Positions 31,905-41,145 of a stretch of DNA of 51,276 bases are shown in pieces. The notes under the pieces are model-generated. The model was not told where the DNA came from, searched no databases, and saw only the letters and a list, made by a program, of their open reading frames with translations. Source of the stretch: JBLNBN01 sp050260015. Lineage in GTDB: Bacteria > Bacteroidota > Ignavibacteria > Kapaibacteriales > UBA2268. Every line of letters starts with the position of its first letter. The first letter of the stretch is position 1. Position numbers and translations under genes: made by a program. The DNA lies in the NCBI GenBank assembly GCA_050260015.1, contig JBLNBN010000018.1:1-51276 (forward strand). The letters run 5' to 3'.

Positions 31905-34838
31905 CTATATTTTAATAAACTTAACGACTTCAGTCCCGGCGCCCGAGATCAACTTAATGAAATAAACGCCGCCCGGCAGATCCCATACGCGTATCGGCGC
32001 AATGCTTCCCCCGTTAACTTCCAACCGGTTTATGATATTCCCCAGCGCGTCGGTGATAATAACGCAACCCGATACGTTTGAAGGCAAATAAATTACGTCC
32101 ACGGCGGGATTAGGATAAACTGTCAGGTTTTCGTTTTTACTTGTTTCGCATACGGCCAGCGCGGAGCTAAGGTCAAGGAACTCTATGTCGTCGATCAGGG
32201 CCTCGCAGTGATTGAATTTCGAGTTCTTTAGGTCCATATCGTTTTGCGCTACGAACTTAAACGAAACGGATTCTGCTCCTGGCAGAAGCGCAGGCAAGTT
32301 TATCAGCTCGGGCTTCCAATCCTGCGTCGAATTCGTATAAGCAGCCGCCAACGCCCAGCTTGCGCCCTCGTCGCCGCTCACGTAAACGCTAAACGTAGGC
32401 TGCGCCTCCGGGTATGATAATTTACTCAGCGTATTGAATCGCCAGAATTTAATTAAAGGCTTCTTAAAGTCTTTAAGCGAAAAAGCGGGGGAGTAGAGCG
32501 TTCTTTTACCCTGCGCCATATGAATTATGTATTTGAGCGGGGCGGAGAAATCTGTTCCTGCCGCGTCCGTTACGAAGCACTTTTCGCCGTTCGGGCTGTG
32601 ATCCCGGCCTATTTGCATAAATCCATAGGTTCCGCCGCTTAACTCCGTTAAATCGACCTGCCTGGGAACGTCGCATTCCCAGTACCCAAAGTTTTCATAA
32701 TCGGACGAATCGCCGAACTTCCAACCGTCCTCTTTTTCGCACTCGTTAACGTAAAAGGTTTTATAGCCTACTGCGAAGGAGAGATAATTTTCCATATATC
32801 TTGATTTAATAAGATTTATCTCCCGCCCTGCGGACGTTTCCTCCGCAAGAATATAGTAGCAGACGAAGGAGCCTGCCGGCTGGCTGGGTATTTGCGCTTC
32901 GTAGTTGTCCTCGCTTGTCGGATGGGCTTCCAGTTCGTTCGAGGTAACCCAGTTGTCTACCGAATAAATGACTTTTACTTTTTCAATACCCCCTCCCGCG
33001 ACGCTCGGAGCTTTTAGCTTAAATAATACCGGTAAAGCGTGAAGCGTATCCTGGGTATCCGCCAGCGGAACGAAATCGAATGAATTTAGCGTGAGCAGGT
33101 CAGTTCCGATGTGATGCTTATTGAAGGCATCTCTAATTTCCTTTGAATGCGGCGTCTCATTAGCGAGATTGCCGTCGTCGTCGTCCGCGATTAAAGTTTC
33201 AATAAACCACTCCGAGAATGCGACGCCAATATCCGGATCGTCGGGCAAGCCGTATTTAGTGAAGTGCGACAATTTCTTGACGTATTCGTACGAAGTTGTT
33301 TTTGCCAGGTCCCAGAAGGCCCCGGCCAGTATCTGGCCGTTATGGTGCGAGTCCGTCGATAGGTCCTCGGGGTAAGTATAATCGTTATCGATGCAGCGGA
33401 TGTATTTATTGGAATCCGCCTTGAACGTCCCGAGCCCAATTCTAGGCTCGCGCTGCAGCAAGCAGGAATAAAGATCGGCTAAGGCCTCGTTTGCGGAATA
33501 ATTAGTCATGCCGTCCAGGGATCCCAAATTGCCATATATTTGGTCGTTGGCGGCATGCGTATATTCGTGGTAAAGTATCGAGGGAGATTCCGGCATATTC
33601 ATCTTCGTGCTCGAGGCGCAAACGAAGGTTATGCTGTCCGCGCCGTTAGAGTAGGCGTTTGGGGATTCTCCGGCGAAGTTAACGACTATGTTCATCTGGT
33701 AGTCCATGTAATCCATTTTTGGATCGATGCTTTTAAGGTCGGCGTGAATTAAGTTCGTATGGAAGAAGACTGCTCGCTCGAAGGCGTGCGAGTTCTTGTC
33801 GTTCCACTCAATATCGAATATTTCCGATGGACTGAGCGTGTCCGTTAAAAGCGCGGATTTCCCCATGCTTTTTTTGCTGACTTTGGCGTAAGGTCCTGCC
33901 AGGGTAGCCGTAATTGGCGCATCCGCGGGGATGTCGATTTTGATTTTACCGTCGCCGTCAGTTAAATATTGCTTATCCCCGACTTTAACGTACATATTAT
34001 TAAACTTAACGTACTTAGGCTGATCTGTGGCCTTATTCTCTTTCACCAACCCGCTTACTTCTATCTCGCTAAGCGCCGACCTGGTCTTTGCAAAGCGCCA
34101 CACCGATTCGCCGTCGTTCGCATCTGTATAATTCACGTACCGGCGCCCTTCGCGGGAAACCAACTCCGAGCGCCAAACGAGCCTGCAGCCGACGCCATTA
34201 CTGTTCTTAATCGGGAGGATGCAGGGGCGTTTCGCAGCCAGTGAACGGTCTACGCTAGCTTTCCCTTCGATTTCCTTGCTTAGTTTGTTGATCGCCGCTT
34301 CGTAGCCGAGCTTTGGAATAACGGCCATCTCGATATTGGGGATTATGTCCGCGCCGTATAGGGCGACGTTGCCGTTTTCGAAAATTCTTAGTTCGACTTC
34401 CGTGAGCATTACTTCCAGGCCCTGGTACGTTTGGCGGAATGTCACGTACCAGCGGCCGTTCACGTTGGTAGCTCTTTGGAGCTTAAGCCCGATCCCGCGT
34501 AAGCCAAGCTCGCTTTCCTTTGATTTTAGAAATGCGCGCGAGGCTTCCTCGATGTTGCTTTCGGTTAGTTGCGCGTAGCCCTGGATTTTCTCCGGCGCGC
34601 CTATTACTCTTCGCGGGCAGCCCGTTGAATTGTCTCGCAGGACCATCCCGCCGGAATTTATTTGTTTTTGCTTCTCGCCTAAGCCGTTTTCCGTATTGTA
34701 TCGACTTATCGGGGCGCAGCGTAGATTTATTTCCGCCGGCAGTTTTATTTCCCGTAAGGATTCGCCCGGAAAAGCCTCGCTATTTATCAGGCCCAGAAAG
34801 AAGCCTACCATTAGCAGAGTTCTTATTGGTTTATTCAT
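31905..34838 (-). CDS. T9SS-exported M36 (fungalysin)-like zinc metalloprotease, copy 3
   Basis: 977 residues. Signal peptide (MNKPIRTLLMVGFFLGLINSE), FTP and PepSY propeptide regions (TNVNGRWYVTFRQTYQGLEV), metalloprotease domain with HEYTH (His424, Glu425, His428) and the third ligand in NYSANEALAD (Glu451), a MAM-like module (WKFGDSSDYENFG ... CFVTDAAGTD), and a C-terminal T9SS sorting domain (VYPNPAVDVIYL ... LPGGVYFIKL). It is the most divergent of the tandem trio: HEYTHAAND replaces HEYTHS(L/I)NG and ANEALAD replaces ANEGMAD, but all zinc and catalytic residues remain. The equal length of the three copies argues for ancient whole-gene duplication with retained function. Confidence 0.9.
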   Translation of the reverse strand: MNKPIRTLLMVGFFLGLINSEAFPGESLREIKLPAEINLRCAPISRYNTENGLGEKQKQINSGGMVLRDNSTGCPRRVIGAPEKIQGYAQLTESNIEEASRAFLKSKESELGLRGIGLKLQRATNVNGRWYVTFRQTYQGLEVMLTEVELRIFENGNVALYGADIIPNIEMAVIPKLGYEAAINKLSKEIEGKASVDRSLAAKRPCILPIKNSNGVGCRLVWRSELVSREGRRYVNYTDANDGESVWRFAKTRSALSEIEVSGLVKENKATDQPKYVKFNNMYVKVGDKQYLTDGDGKIKIDIPADAPITATLAGPYAKVSKKSMGKSALLTDTLSPSEIFDIEWNDKNSHAFERAVFFHTNLIHADLKSIDPKMDYMDYQMNIVVNFAGESPNAYSNGADSITFVCASSTKMNMPESPSILYHEYTHAANDQIYGNLGSLDGMTNYSANEALADLYSCLLQREPRIGLGTFKADSNKYIRCIDNDYTYPEDLSTDSHHNGQILAGAFWDLAKTTSYEYVKKLSHFTKYGLPDDPDIGVAFSEWFIETLIADDDDGNLANETPHSKEIRDAFNKHHIGTDLLTLNSFDFVPLADTQDTLHALPVLFKLKAPSVAGGGIEKVKVIYSVDNWVTSNELEAHPTSEDNYEAQIPSQPAGSFVCYYILAEETSAGREINLIKSRYMENYLSFAVGYKTFYVNECEKEDGWKFGDSSDYENFGYWECDVPRQVDLTELSGGTYGFMQIGRDHSPNGEKCFVTDAAGTDFSAPLKYIIHMAQGKRTLYSPAFSLKDFKKPLIKFWRFNTLSKLSYPEAQPTFSVYVSGDEGASWALAAAYTNSTQDWKPELINLPALLPGAESVSFKFVAQNDMDLKNSKFNHCEALIDDIEFLDLSSALAVCETSKNENLTVYPNPAVDVIYLPSNVSGCVIITDALGNIINRLEVNGGSIAPIRVWDLPGGVYFIKLISGAGTEVVKFIKI

Positions 34839-35233
34839 TTATTCGCCTCATGAAATCTAAAAGTGAAATAATCATAAAGTCGAAATGCATTTCTCAATAA
34901 GAAAACACCGCAATTTCAAAAAAAGTTAAAGGAAATATTTAAAAATTGCTTTATGCTAAAGTAAAATTCATATTTGTCGCTTGATTCGCGATTAATTTAC
35001 CGTAATAATACTTAGCGAAAGATTTTGCCGCAGGCCAATCATATAATTCAGCAATGATTAATAAAAAATAATTCGTCCTGTGGGGAAAAAATTCTGCGAG
35101 AGCGCGAATATTTTGCGTGATCGATTGAATTAGTCGATTATCTTGACTTAACGCTGTCAATAATTGGCATGATTTGATTATATTTGCGCTTTACCGAAAG
35201 CAAGCTAAAGCTGAAGAAAGAGACGCGAGATTT
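34839..35233. other. AT-rich intergenic region before the fucosyltransferase
   Basis: About 395 nt between divergent genes, clearly more A+T-rich than flanking coding DNA. It contains one 69-codon minus-strand frame (34951-35160, TTG start, no ribosome-binding site) that resembles nothing I know. No repeat, strong hairpin or consensus promoter stood out. It may be decayed sequence left by acquisition of the neighbouring glycosyltransferase gene; that is a guess. Confidence 0.35.
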
Positions 35234-36232
35234 ATGAATAAACCGAAGATTAAAATATTCTTTACCGATTTCTGGCCAAAGTTCAAATTAGAGGACAACT
35301 GGCTCCTTGATTGGCTTAAGCCAAGGTACGACGTTGAAATAACGGATAAGCCGGACTTTCTTTTTTATTCCGTTTTTGGTAATAACTTCAGGCGTTTTGA
35401 TTGTACGAGAATAATATACATAGGCGAAAACATCCGCCCGAACTTTAAGGAATGCGATTGGTCGTTCTCGTTCGACTACGACGCCTACGGCGGCAGGAAC
35501 TTTAGGCTTCCGCATTATGCGCTGTACTTCGAACCGGAGAGATTGATTAAATCGGCGGGGTATGCCGAGGCGAACTTAGAAAAGAAAAAATTCTGCAATT
35601 TCGTATATTCCAATCCCGGTTGCAGGGCGAGGAATAAATTTTTCAAAGAGCTATCGAAGTACAAAAAAGTAGACTCCGGCGGCAAGCTGTATAATAATAT
35701 CGGGGGCAGGGTAGGGGATAAAACCGCTTTCCTCAACGAGTATAAATTCACTATAGCGTTCGAGAACTTTTCAGCAAAAGGCTATACGACCGAAAAAATT
35801 TGCGAGCCGATGCTGGTAGGATCAATCCCGATATATTGGGGAAATCCATTGATAGGCGAGGAATTTAACGTTAATAGCTTCGTTAACAGCCACGACTTCG
35901 AATCCATGGAAGCCGTGATAGAACGGGTTATCGAGCTGGATCGCGACGAGGGCAAACGCGGCGCTATGCTTTCCGAGCCCTGGTTCGTAGGTAATCGCCC
36001 TAATCAATTCGTTGATCGGGATAGGCTGTACGATCAATTCGACAGGATCTTCGCCGACGAGCGCGAACCCGTCGCAAGGCGATCCTTCGCAGCCCGGGGA
36101 TCGGCCCTCCGACCTCTATCGCTCGCGGTGTCCGACGCGACTTTCGAGGCCCGACGCTTCGGGAAGAAAATAATTAACTTTAAGCCTTACAAGCTGAAGA
36201 TAAAGTACGACTCGTGGAAACGCAAAATCTGA
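35234..36232 (+). CDS. GT10-family alpha-1,3/1,4-fucosyltransferase
   Basis: 332 residues from ATG 35234 (NKPKIKIFFTDFWP). The GT10 family is recognisable from IGENIRPNFKECDWSFSFDY in the N-terminal half and from the donor-binding motif FENFSAKGYTTEKICEPML (from about residue 176) followed by GSIPIYWGNP. Family enzymes transfer L-fucose from GDP-fucose to GlcNAc or Glc on surface glycans, Helicobacter LPS Lewis antigens being the best-known bacterial case. The Helicobacter-type C-terminal heptad repeats are absent; the tail is short and basic (KLKIKYDSWKRKI), which may bind the membrane. An upstream TTG start (35174) would add 20 residues not seen in the family. It lies between T9SS clients, next to a GDP-sugar epimerase, so glycan decoration of the cell surface is a reasonable inference. 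Confidence 0.87.
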   Translation: MNKPKIKIFFTDFWPKFKLEDNWLLDWLKPRYDVEITDKPDFLFYSVFGNNFRRFDCTRIIYIGENIRPNFKECDWSFSFDYDAYGGRNFRLPHYALYFEPERLIKSAGYAEANLEKKKFCNFVYSNPGCRARNKFFKELSKYKKVDSGGKLYNNIGGRVGDKTAFLNEYKFTIAFENFSAKGYTTEKICEPMLVGSIPIYWGNPLIGEEFNVNSFVNSHDFESMEAVIERVIELDRDEGKRGAMLSEPWFVGNRPNQFVDRDRLYDQFDRIFADEREPVARRSFAARGSALRPLSLAVSDATFEARRFGKKIINFKPYKLKIKYDSWKRKI

Positions 36233-36272
36233 TTAATTTCGATAAATCACAAAAATCAAATATAGAATAATT

Positions 36273-38231
36273 ATGAAAAAGTATATCATACTCATTTTGT
36301 CGTTAATATTCGCGTATAGCGGCGCTATAGCGAGCGGGAAACCCTGGACGTTTCTCTCAATCACTCCCGCACCGGTCACCGCTTTGGAAAAGTACAATCA
36401 CTTGTTTATGATTGGCGCCTCCAACGCCGGTTGCTACTATTCGGACGATTACGGGATTTATTGGAAGACCCGCTCGCCGAATCCGAACGTTGGAAACGTC
36501 GTCGGTAGCGTCCATTTTAACAGCAAAATAATCTTCCTTGGGACAAGCAAAGCTTCGTACAGCTATACCCTTGACCAATGGATCGGTATCCCTACGCTAA
36601 ACGGATCCAATTGGAACAGGATAAAAGTCTCCGGCGACCGCGTTTACGTAGCGGGCGGCTACCAGTACTTCATGTACAGCGCCGACGGCGCAAAGTTCAC
36701 GAGGCTGAATCTGAATACCGGCGGAGCCTTTACCCGCGATATTGAGGATTTCGGATCGCTCCTGATAGCTACCTTGGGGGACAATTTTCTCTATCGCTCG
36801 ACCGACGCGGGCGCTACCTGGAATAAGTTTGGCGATACTATACCCGGCAAAAAGAACAGGCTTTACAAATTCTACAATAGATTGATGCTTACTCTTTCCC
36901 CGACCGGCGTTTATGAGAGCCTGGATTCGGGCGCCACCTGGCGTAAAGTTAGTTATTTCGACGGCGAAGCGATCGCTTCGGCGGAATTCGACGACGACAT
37001 AATTTACTTTGCAGGGGCGAACCGGGGCGTGCATATCAGCGCCGATAGCGGCTACAACTGGATGCAGTGGAACGAAGGGTTGTACAACGCAAACACTAAT
37101 TTCGTACGAAAGCTGGGGAATACTCTCTATGCTGGCCTTTCTATGGTAAACACTCACGGCGTCGTCGACAGGTACTTTTATTCGACGGTGGTAGATTTCG
37201 ATACTCCGCTCGATATTGGTATTGAATCGGTCGGTAAGACGAGACTTTGCCAGGGCGACACCATGTCGGTATTCTTCAAGATATTATCCTGGGACAGGGA
37301 TTCATCGGACATAATAACGCTCGTTCTTTCGGACTCCTCGGGCGACCTGTCTCGCCCCATTTATATAGATTCGCTCGTCCACAGCGGCCTTCTGAACTTT
37401 AAATTTACGGCGTCCCGCGATTTTCCGCCGTCGGAAAAATACTATTTGATGGTGAAGTCATACTCGCCGCATCGCAAGCCGCAAATGAATCCCGACACGA
37501 TAAAGATCTCGATTTTTGCCAATCCGAAAGCTTCGATGCCGGAGCTCCCCTCGATCTGCAACTTCGACGAGCGGGCCCTCCTGACCGCGGGGCAGCCCGC
37601 AGGCGGATACTACAAAGGTAAAGGAGTAGAGGACTCGGTCTATTTTAACCCGAGAAACGTAATACCTGGCGAGCACAAGATTACATATTACACGGTCAAC
37701 GCCGAAGGTTGCCAGGACAGCGCAACAAATATCATTAAGGTGTTTTACGCGCCGCCTAAGCCTAAGATTGCCGTTAGCGGCGATTCTTTAATATCGAATA
37801 TGGACTACGGGAATCAATGGTATCGCGACAGCGTTATGATAGAGGGAGAAACCGGGAAGATACTCGACACCAAAAATATAGAAGGATACTATAACGTTCG
37901 CGTCAGCGACGAGAAATGCAGGTCTCTTATGTCCGACCCGGTATTCGTTAAGGATAAGGCATTAGCCGACGGGCCGAACGCAGGCTTTAAAATATACCCC
38001 AATCCCGCTTCGGAGAAGGCCAAAATTTACTTCGAGTCGGATGGCGCCGCGGGCGCGACGATCCGGGTCTTTAACTCCATGGGAGAGGAACTCATAAGGC
38101 TGCATACACAACCGGGGGACCCCGGCAACGAAGCTGAAATTGACCTCGGGAGCCTGCCGGAGGGAATTTACCTTGTAAATATCGTATCCGGCTCGATGGC
38201 AAAAACGTTGAAGTTAAGCGTTACCCGGTAG
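36273..38231 (+). CDS. T9SS-exported beta-propeller protein with Asp-box repeats
   Basis: 652 residues. Signal peptide (1-20, ending IAS); a sortilin-like propeller region (about 25-300) with Asp boxes STDAGATWNKFG, SLDSGATWRKVS and SADSGYNWMQW; a beta domain around 320-410; an Ig-like PKD/SprB-type module (about 420-490, with GYYKGKGVEDSVYFNP); a second Ig-like module; and a C-terminal T9SS sorting domain (IYPNPASEKAKIYF ... LPEGIYLVNI). It is probably attached to the cell surface or released. Function is unknown; such propellers usually bind protein or glycan. It follows the fucosyltransferase by 40 bp, so the two may be co-transcribed. Confidence 0.85.
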   Translation: MKKYIILILSLIFAYSGAIASGKPWTFLSITPAPVTALEKYNHLFMIGASNAGCYYSDDYGIYWKTRSPNPNVGNVVGSVHFNSKIIFLGTSKASYSYTLDQWIGIPTLNGSNWNRIKVSGDRVYVAGGYQYFMYSADGAKFTRLNLNTGGAFTRDIEDFGSLLIATLGDNFLYRSTDAGATWNKFGDTIPGKKNRLYKFYNRLMLTLSPTGVYESLDSGATWRKVSYFDGEAIASAEFDDDIIYFAGANRGVHISADSGYNWMQWNEGLYNANTNFVRKLGNTLYAGLSMVNTHGVVDRYFYSTVVDFDTPLDIGIESVGKTRLCQGDTMSVFFKILSWDRDSSDIITLVLSDSSGDLSRPIYIDSLVHSGLLNFKFTASRDFPPSEKYYLMVKSYSPHRKPQMNPDTIKISIFANPKASMPELPSICNFDERALLTAGQPAGGYYKGKGVEDSVYFNPRNVIPGEHKITYYTVNAEGCQDSATNIIKVFYAPPKPKIAVSGDSLISNMDYGNQWYRDSVMIEGETGKILDTKNIEGYYNVRVSDEKCRSLMSDPVFVKDKALADGPNAGFKIYPNPASEKAKIYFESDGAAGATIRVFNSMGEELIRLHTQPGDPGNEAEIDLGSLPEGIYLVNIVSGSMAKTLKLSVTR

Positions 38232-38291
38232 GAATATCTCCGAATTGGTTTTATATATTAAAAAAAAAATGGCAAATTTGCTTAATACAAA

Positions 38292-39299
38292 ATGCCAAAA
38301 AATAAAACGGAGATTCATTTGAAGACAGCTTTGGTGTGCGGCGCCGGCGGTTTCATCGGCAGCCATTTAGTTAATAGATTGAAAAGCGAAGGCTATTGGG
38401 TGCGCGGAGTCGATTTAAAGTATCCTGAATTCAACGAAACGGGCGCGGACGATTTTATGCAGGGCGACCTGCGCGATCCATATACAACCAGGCAAGCGAT
38501 CGATAGGAAATTCGACGAAATATATCAATTGGCCGCGGACATGGGCGGCGCCGGATTTGTTTTTACCGGCGAGAACGACGCGGACATAATGCATAACTCC
38601 GGGCTGATAAACCTCAATGTGCTTGACGCTTGCATAAAGCGCAATTGCAAGCGCGTATTTTATTCTTCGTCGGCGTGCGTATACCCCGAATACAACCAGC
38701 TCGATCCCGACAATCCGAAATGCTCGGAGGACAGCGCCTACCCGGCCGCTCCCGACAGCGATTACGGCTGGGAAAAGCTCTTCAGCGAGCGGCTCTATCT
38801 TGCGTTTGGTAGAAATTACGGTATGGAAGTCCGCATCGCCCGGTATCATAACATATTCGGTCCCGAGGGAACCTGGGAAGGCGGCAGGGAGAAGGCTCCC
38901 GCGGCGCTTTCGCGCAAGGTGGCGATGGCCCCGGACGGCGGCGAGATAGAGATTTGGGGCGACGGGAAGCAAACCCGTTCGTTCCTGTACATCGACGAAT
39001 GCCTCGAGGGCACGCTTCGGCTTGCGCGTTCGGAAAAGACCGGTCCGTTCAATATTGGTTCGGAGGAGATGGTTACGATCAATCAGCTCGCTGAATTGGC
39101 AATGGATATCGCGGGAAAGAAGCTGACGATAAAGCATATCCCCGGACCGCTTGGCGTACGCGGCAGGAACTCGGACAATAAACTTATAGAGCAGGAATTG
39201 AATTGGAAACCCTCGCGTAAGCTTCGCGACGGGCTCGAGGCTACGTATCGCTGGATAGAAAGCCAGGCACGCGCTAAATACGGCGATCTCGCCCGCTAA
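38292..39299 (+). CDS. GDP-mannose 3,5-epimerase-like NDP-sugar epimerase
   Basis: 335 residues, extended SDR fold. NAD-binding motif GAGGFIGSHL near the N-terminus. The catalytic set known from plant GDP-mannose 3,5-epimerase is complete: SSSACVYPE with Cys129, YGWEK with Tyr158 and Lys162, and GGREKAPAA with Lys201. The segments GDGKQTRSFLYIDECLEGTLRL and GPLGVRGRNSDN also match that enzyme. Known family members convert GDP-D-mannose to GDP-L-galactose and GDP-L-gulose. In a bacterium the product is more likely used for a surface polysaccharide than for ascorbate; that is inference from the neighbouring GT10 gene. Its stop codon overlaps the end of the convergent hpnD gene by 4 nt. Confidence 0.85.
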   Translation: MPKNKTEIHLKTALVCGAGGFIGSHLVNRLKSEGYWVRGVDLKYPEFNETGADDFMQGDLRDPYTTRQAIDRKFDEIYQLAADMGGAGFVFTGENDADIMHNSGLINLNVLDACIKRNCKRVFYSSSACVYPEYNQLDPDNPKCSEDSAYPAAPDSDYGWEKLFSERLYLAFGRNYGMEVRIARYHNIFGPEGTWEGGREKAPAALSRKVAMAPDGGEIEIWGDGKQTRSFLYIDECLEGTLRLARSEKTGPFNIGSEEMVTINQLAELAMDIAGKKLTIKHIPGPLGVRGRNSDNKLIEQELNWKPSRKLRDGLEATYRWIESQARAKYGDLAR

Positions 39300-40213
39300 G
39301 GATGCTTTTTTAGCCGGCGTATAAACATTTGAATCGACAGCCAATGCTTTAGCGTCGTGAGGATCTTATGCGCCGGCGATACCCTTATCTTCTTTTCAAA
39401 GACGTTAAAGTCGTTCAGCTCTATCTTTTCCAACAGGCGGTAGTAAATAGCGTCCATTATCTCGGCGGCTATAATTGACGGCTTTTCGTCGGGGCGCAGG
39501 AACGTCCTCGCTTTGTGGTAGTATTCGCGTACGCGCTCCGCTTCGAAGCGCATTAATTCAACGAAGTTATCGTTGTATACTTCGTTTTTTAGATCCTCTT
39601 CCGTATAGCCGAACCTATCCATGTCCTCTTTAGGCAAATAAATATATCCGCGATCCTTGTCGAACTTAATATCCCTAAGGATATTGGTCAGCTGGAGCGC
39701 GTAACCAAGATATATTGCATATTTTTTGGTGGATTCGTATTTATAGCCGAATATCTCGATGCTGATCAATCCTACGACGCTGGCCACCGAATAAGCGTAT
39801 TTCTTTAGTTCCTCGAAAGTCGCGTAACGGTCCTTAATGAGGTCCTGGCGGCACCCGTCGATCAAAGCGAAGAAGTACTGCTTAGGGATATTAAACCGGT
39901 TTATTACGGCTACAAACGGCTTAATAAGCGGATTAGATATTTCGTTGGCGTAAATCTTCTCGATCTCGTTGTCCCACCAGGCCAGCCGTTCGAATTTTAT
40001 CGCTTTCTTCAGCTCGTCCTCGTTAGGAGTGCCGTCGACGATATAGTCGATATAGCTGCAAAACGCATAGACGGAATTTATCGCTATTCGCTCCTCTCTC
40101 GGCAGTAGCTTAAACGAGTATCGGAAATTGGATTTTTCAACCAACTTCGGCGGAGGGGCTTTTTCGTAATTTGCCAGCTCAGTTTGTGTAATAGCTTCCA
40201 TCCTTTGCGACAT
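39296..40213 (-). CDS. hpnD: Squalene/phytoene synthase family protein, HpnD-like
   Basis: 305 residues with the trans-isoprenyl synthase fold. First aspartate motif DYIVD (Asp56, Asp60, in YAFCSYIDYIVD), second aspartate motif in NILRDIKFD, followed by RGYIYLPKEDM. In the HpnCDE route HpnD condenses two farnesyl diphosphates to presqualene diphosphate. It lies 14 bp after hpnC on the same strand, making a two-step unit toward squalene. Identity as HpnD rather than phytoene synthase rests on the pairing with HpnC and motif resemblance; the FAD-dependent HpnE expected to finish squalene is not in the window. Confidence 0.82.
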   Translation of the reverse strand: MSQRMEAITQTELANYEKAPPPKLVEKSNFRYSFKLLPREERIAINSVYAFCSYIDYIVDGTPNEDELKKAIKFERLAWWDNEIEKIYANEISNPLIKPFVAVINRFNIPKQYFFALIDGCRQDLIKDRYATFEELKKYAYSVASVVGLISIEIFGYKYESTKKYAIYLGYALQLTNILRDIKFDKDRGYIYLPKEDMDRFGYTEEDLKNEVYNDNFVELMRFEAERVREYYHKARTFLRPDEKPSIIAAEIMDAIYYRLLEKIELNDFNVFEKKIRVSPAHKILTTLKHWLSIQMFIRRLKKHP

Positions 40214-40227
40214 TGTTTTGTGTTGAA

Positions 40228-41145
40228 TTAATAGAAAAAGATTGAGCGAATAATTAGTTTAAATAAATCTCTTTTAGATAAAGTTGGCCGCGTCGCAAGA
40301 ACTCTATAGTCAAGTTCTTGTACTTTATCGAGGATCGCGCGTCCGCCGGCGAGCGTGGCCGCAATCTCCAGGCGCAACCTGAACGGCTTCAGCGCCTTCG
40401 TTAGCGGGGCGCCCCTTTCGAACAGTTCATATGTAATTGAAAGCGCTTCTTTGAGACTTTCGCTAAAATTACTGAAATATTTTAAATCATACAAATCTGA
40501 ATTTGATAAATTATTTTTTTTGAGAGTTATTTCAGGCAAATATACCCTCGGTTGCGGCAGGTAAAGATCAACCGAGAAATCCTGCCAGAAATTTGCAAGT
40601 TGCAGCCCCGTGCAAATAGCGTCCGAAAGCGGGGCGGTCCGGCCGTTATACAGTCCGAAAGTTCGTAAAATTAATTCTCCGACAGGGTTAGCGGAGTTCT
40701 CGCAGTAAGCGAATACGTCGCTCCACTCGCGGGGTTGGCGGAAATCTGCGTCGGACTTGAACGCCGCCAGCAATTTAAGAAACGGCTCGTCGGGCAGGGA
40801 GAGCTCTTTGCGGGTATGCGCGAGAGCTTTGAATATAGGATTGCTAAGAGAATCAAAATTTCTACAGGAAATTAAAGCGCTTTCCAGCTGGCTCAGCGCG
40901 TCGAGCTTTTGCGGCGTCGTAAGCTCGCCCGTATCCGCTATATCGTCTGCAAGCCGCGCAAACGCGTAAATTGCGAAGACGTAATTGCGTTTTGCCGCAG
41001 GCAATAACGCGCTCCCGACAGGAAAGTTCTCGTAATGACCAAGCGCGGCCCGTCGACAATAAAAATAGGCGGCTTCAAGGGTTGTTACCCCTTGAGAGCC
41101 GCCGTCAGTCTTGCAAAGTTCGAGCGCGAGTTCTTTGCTATGCAT
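40228..41145 (-). CDS. hpnC: Squalene synthase family protein, HpnC-like
   Basis: 305 residues. The first motif DDIAD (Asp67, Asp68, Asp71) follows YAFARLA; the second, in QLANFWQDFSVD, is near residue 190 and followed by PRVYLP. The NFWQDxxxD form is typical of HpnC, which in the HpnCDE pathway converts presqualene diphosphate to hydroxysqualene. Its ATG overlaps the stop codon of the upstream ppiD-like gene by one base (TAATG), so it is translationally coupled to it, and hpnD follows 14 bp downstream. Confidence 0.83.
   Translation of the reverse strand: MHSKELALELCKTDGGSQGVTTLEAAYFYCRRAALGHYENFPVGSALLPAAKRNYVFAIYAFARLADDIADTGELTTPQKLDALSQLESALISCRNFDSLSNPIFKALAHTRKELSLPDEPFLKLLAAFKSDADFRQPREWSDVFAYCENSANPVGELILRTFGLYNGRTAPLSDAICTGLQLANFWQDFSVDLYLPQPRVYLPEITLKKNNLSNSDLYDLKYFSNFSESLKEALSITYELFERGAPLTKALKPFRLRLEIAATLAGGRAILDKVQELDYRVLATRPTLSKRDLFKLIIRSIFFY

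Noticed and set aside
34951..35160. 69-codon minus-strand frame between protease copy 3 and the fucosyltransferase
   Set aside because: TTG start, no ribosome-binding site, AT-rich context and no recognised family. It could be a gene remnant but cannot be supported.
38415..39344. 309-codon frame antisense to the epimerase gene
   Set aside because: The plus-strand protein has complete, recognisable catalytic motifs. The antisense frame is a by-product of codon bias and crosses into hpnD.
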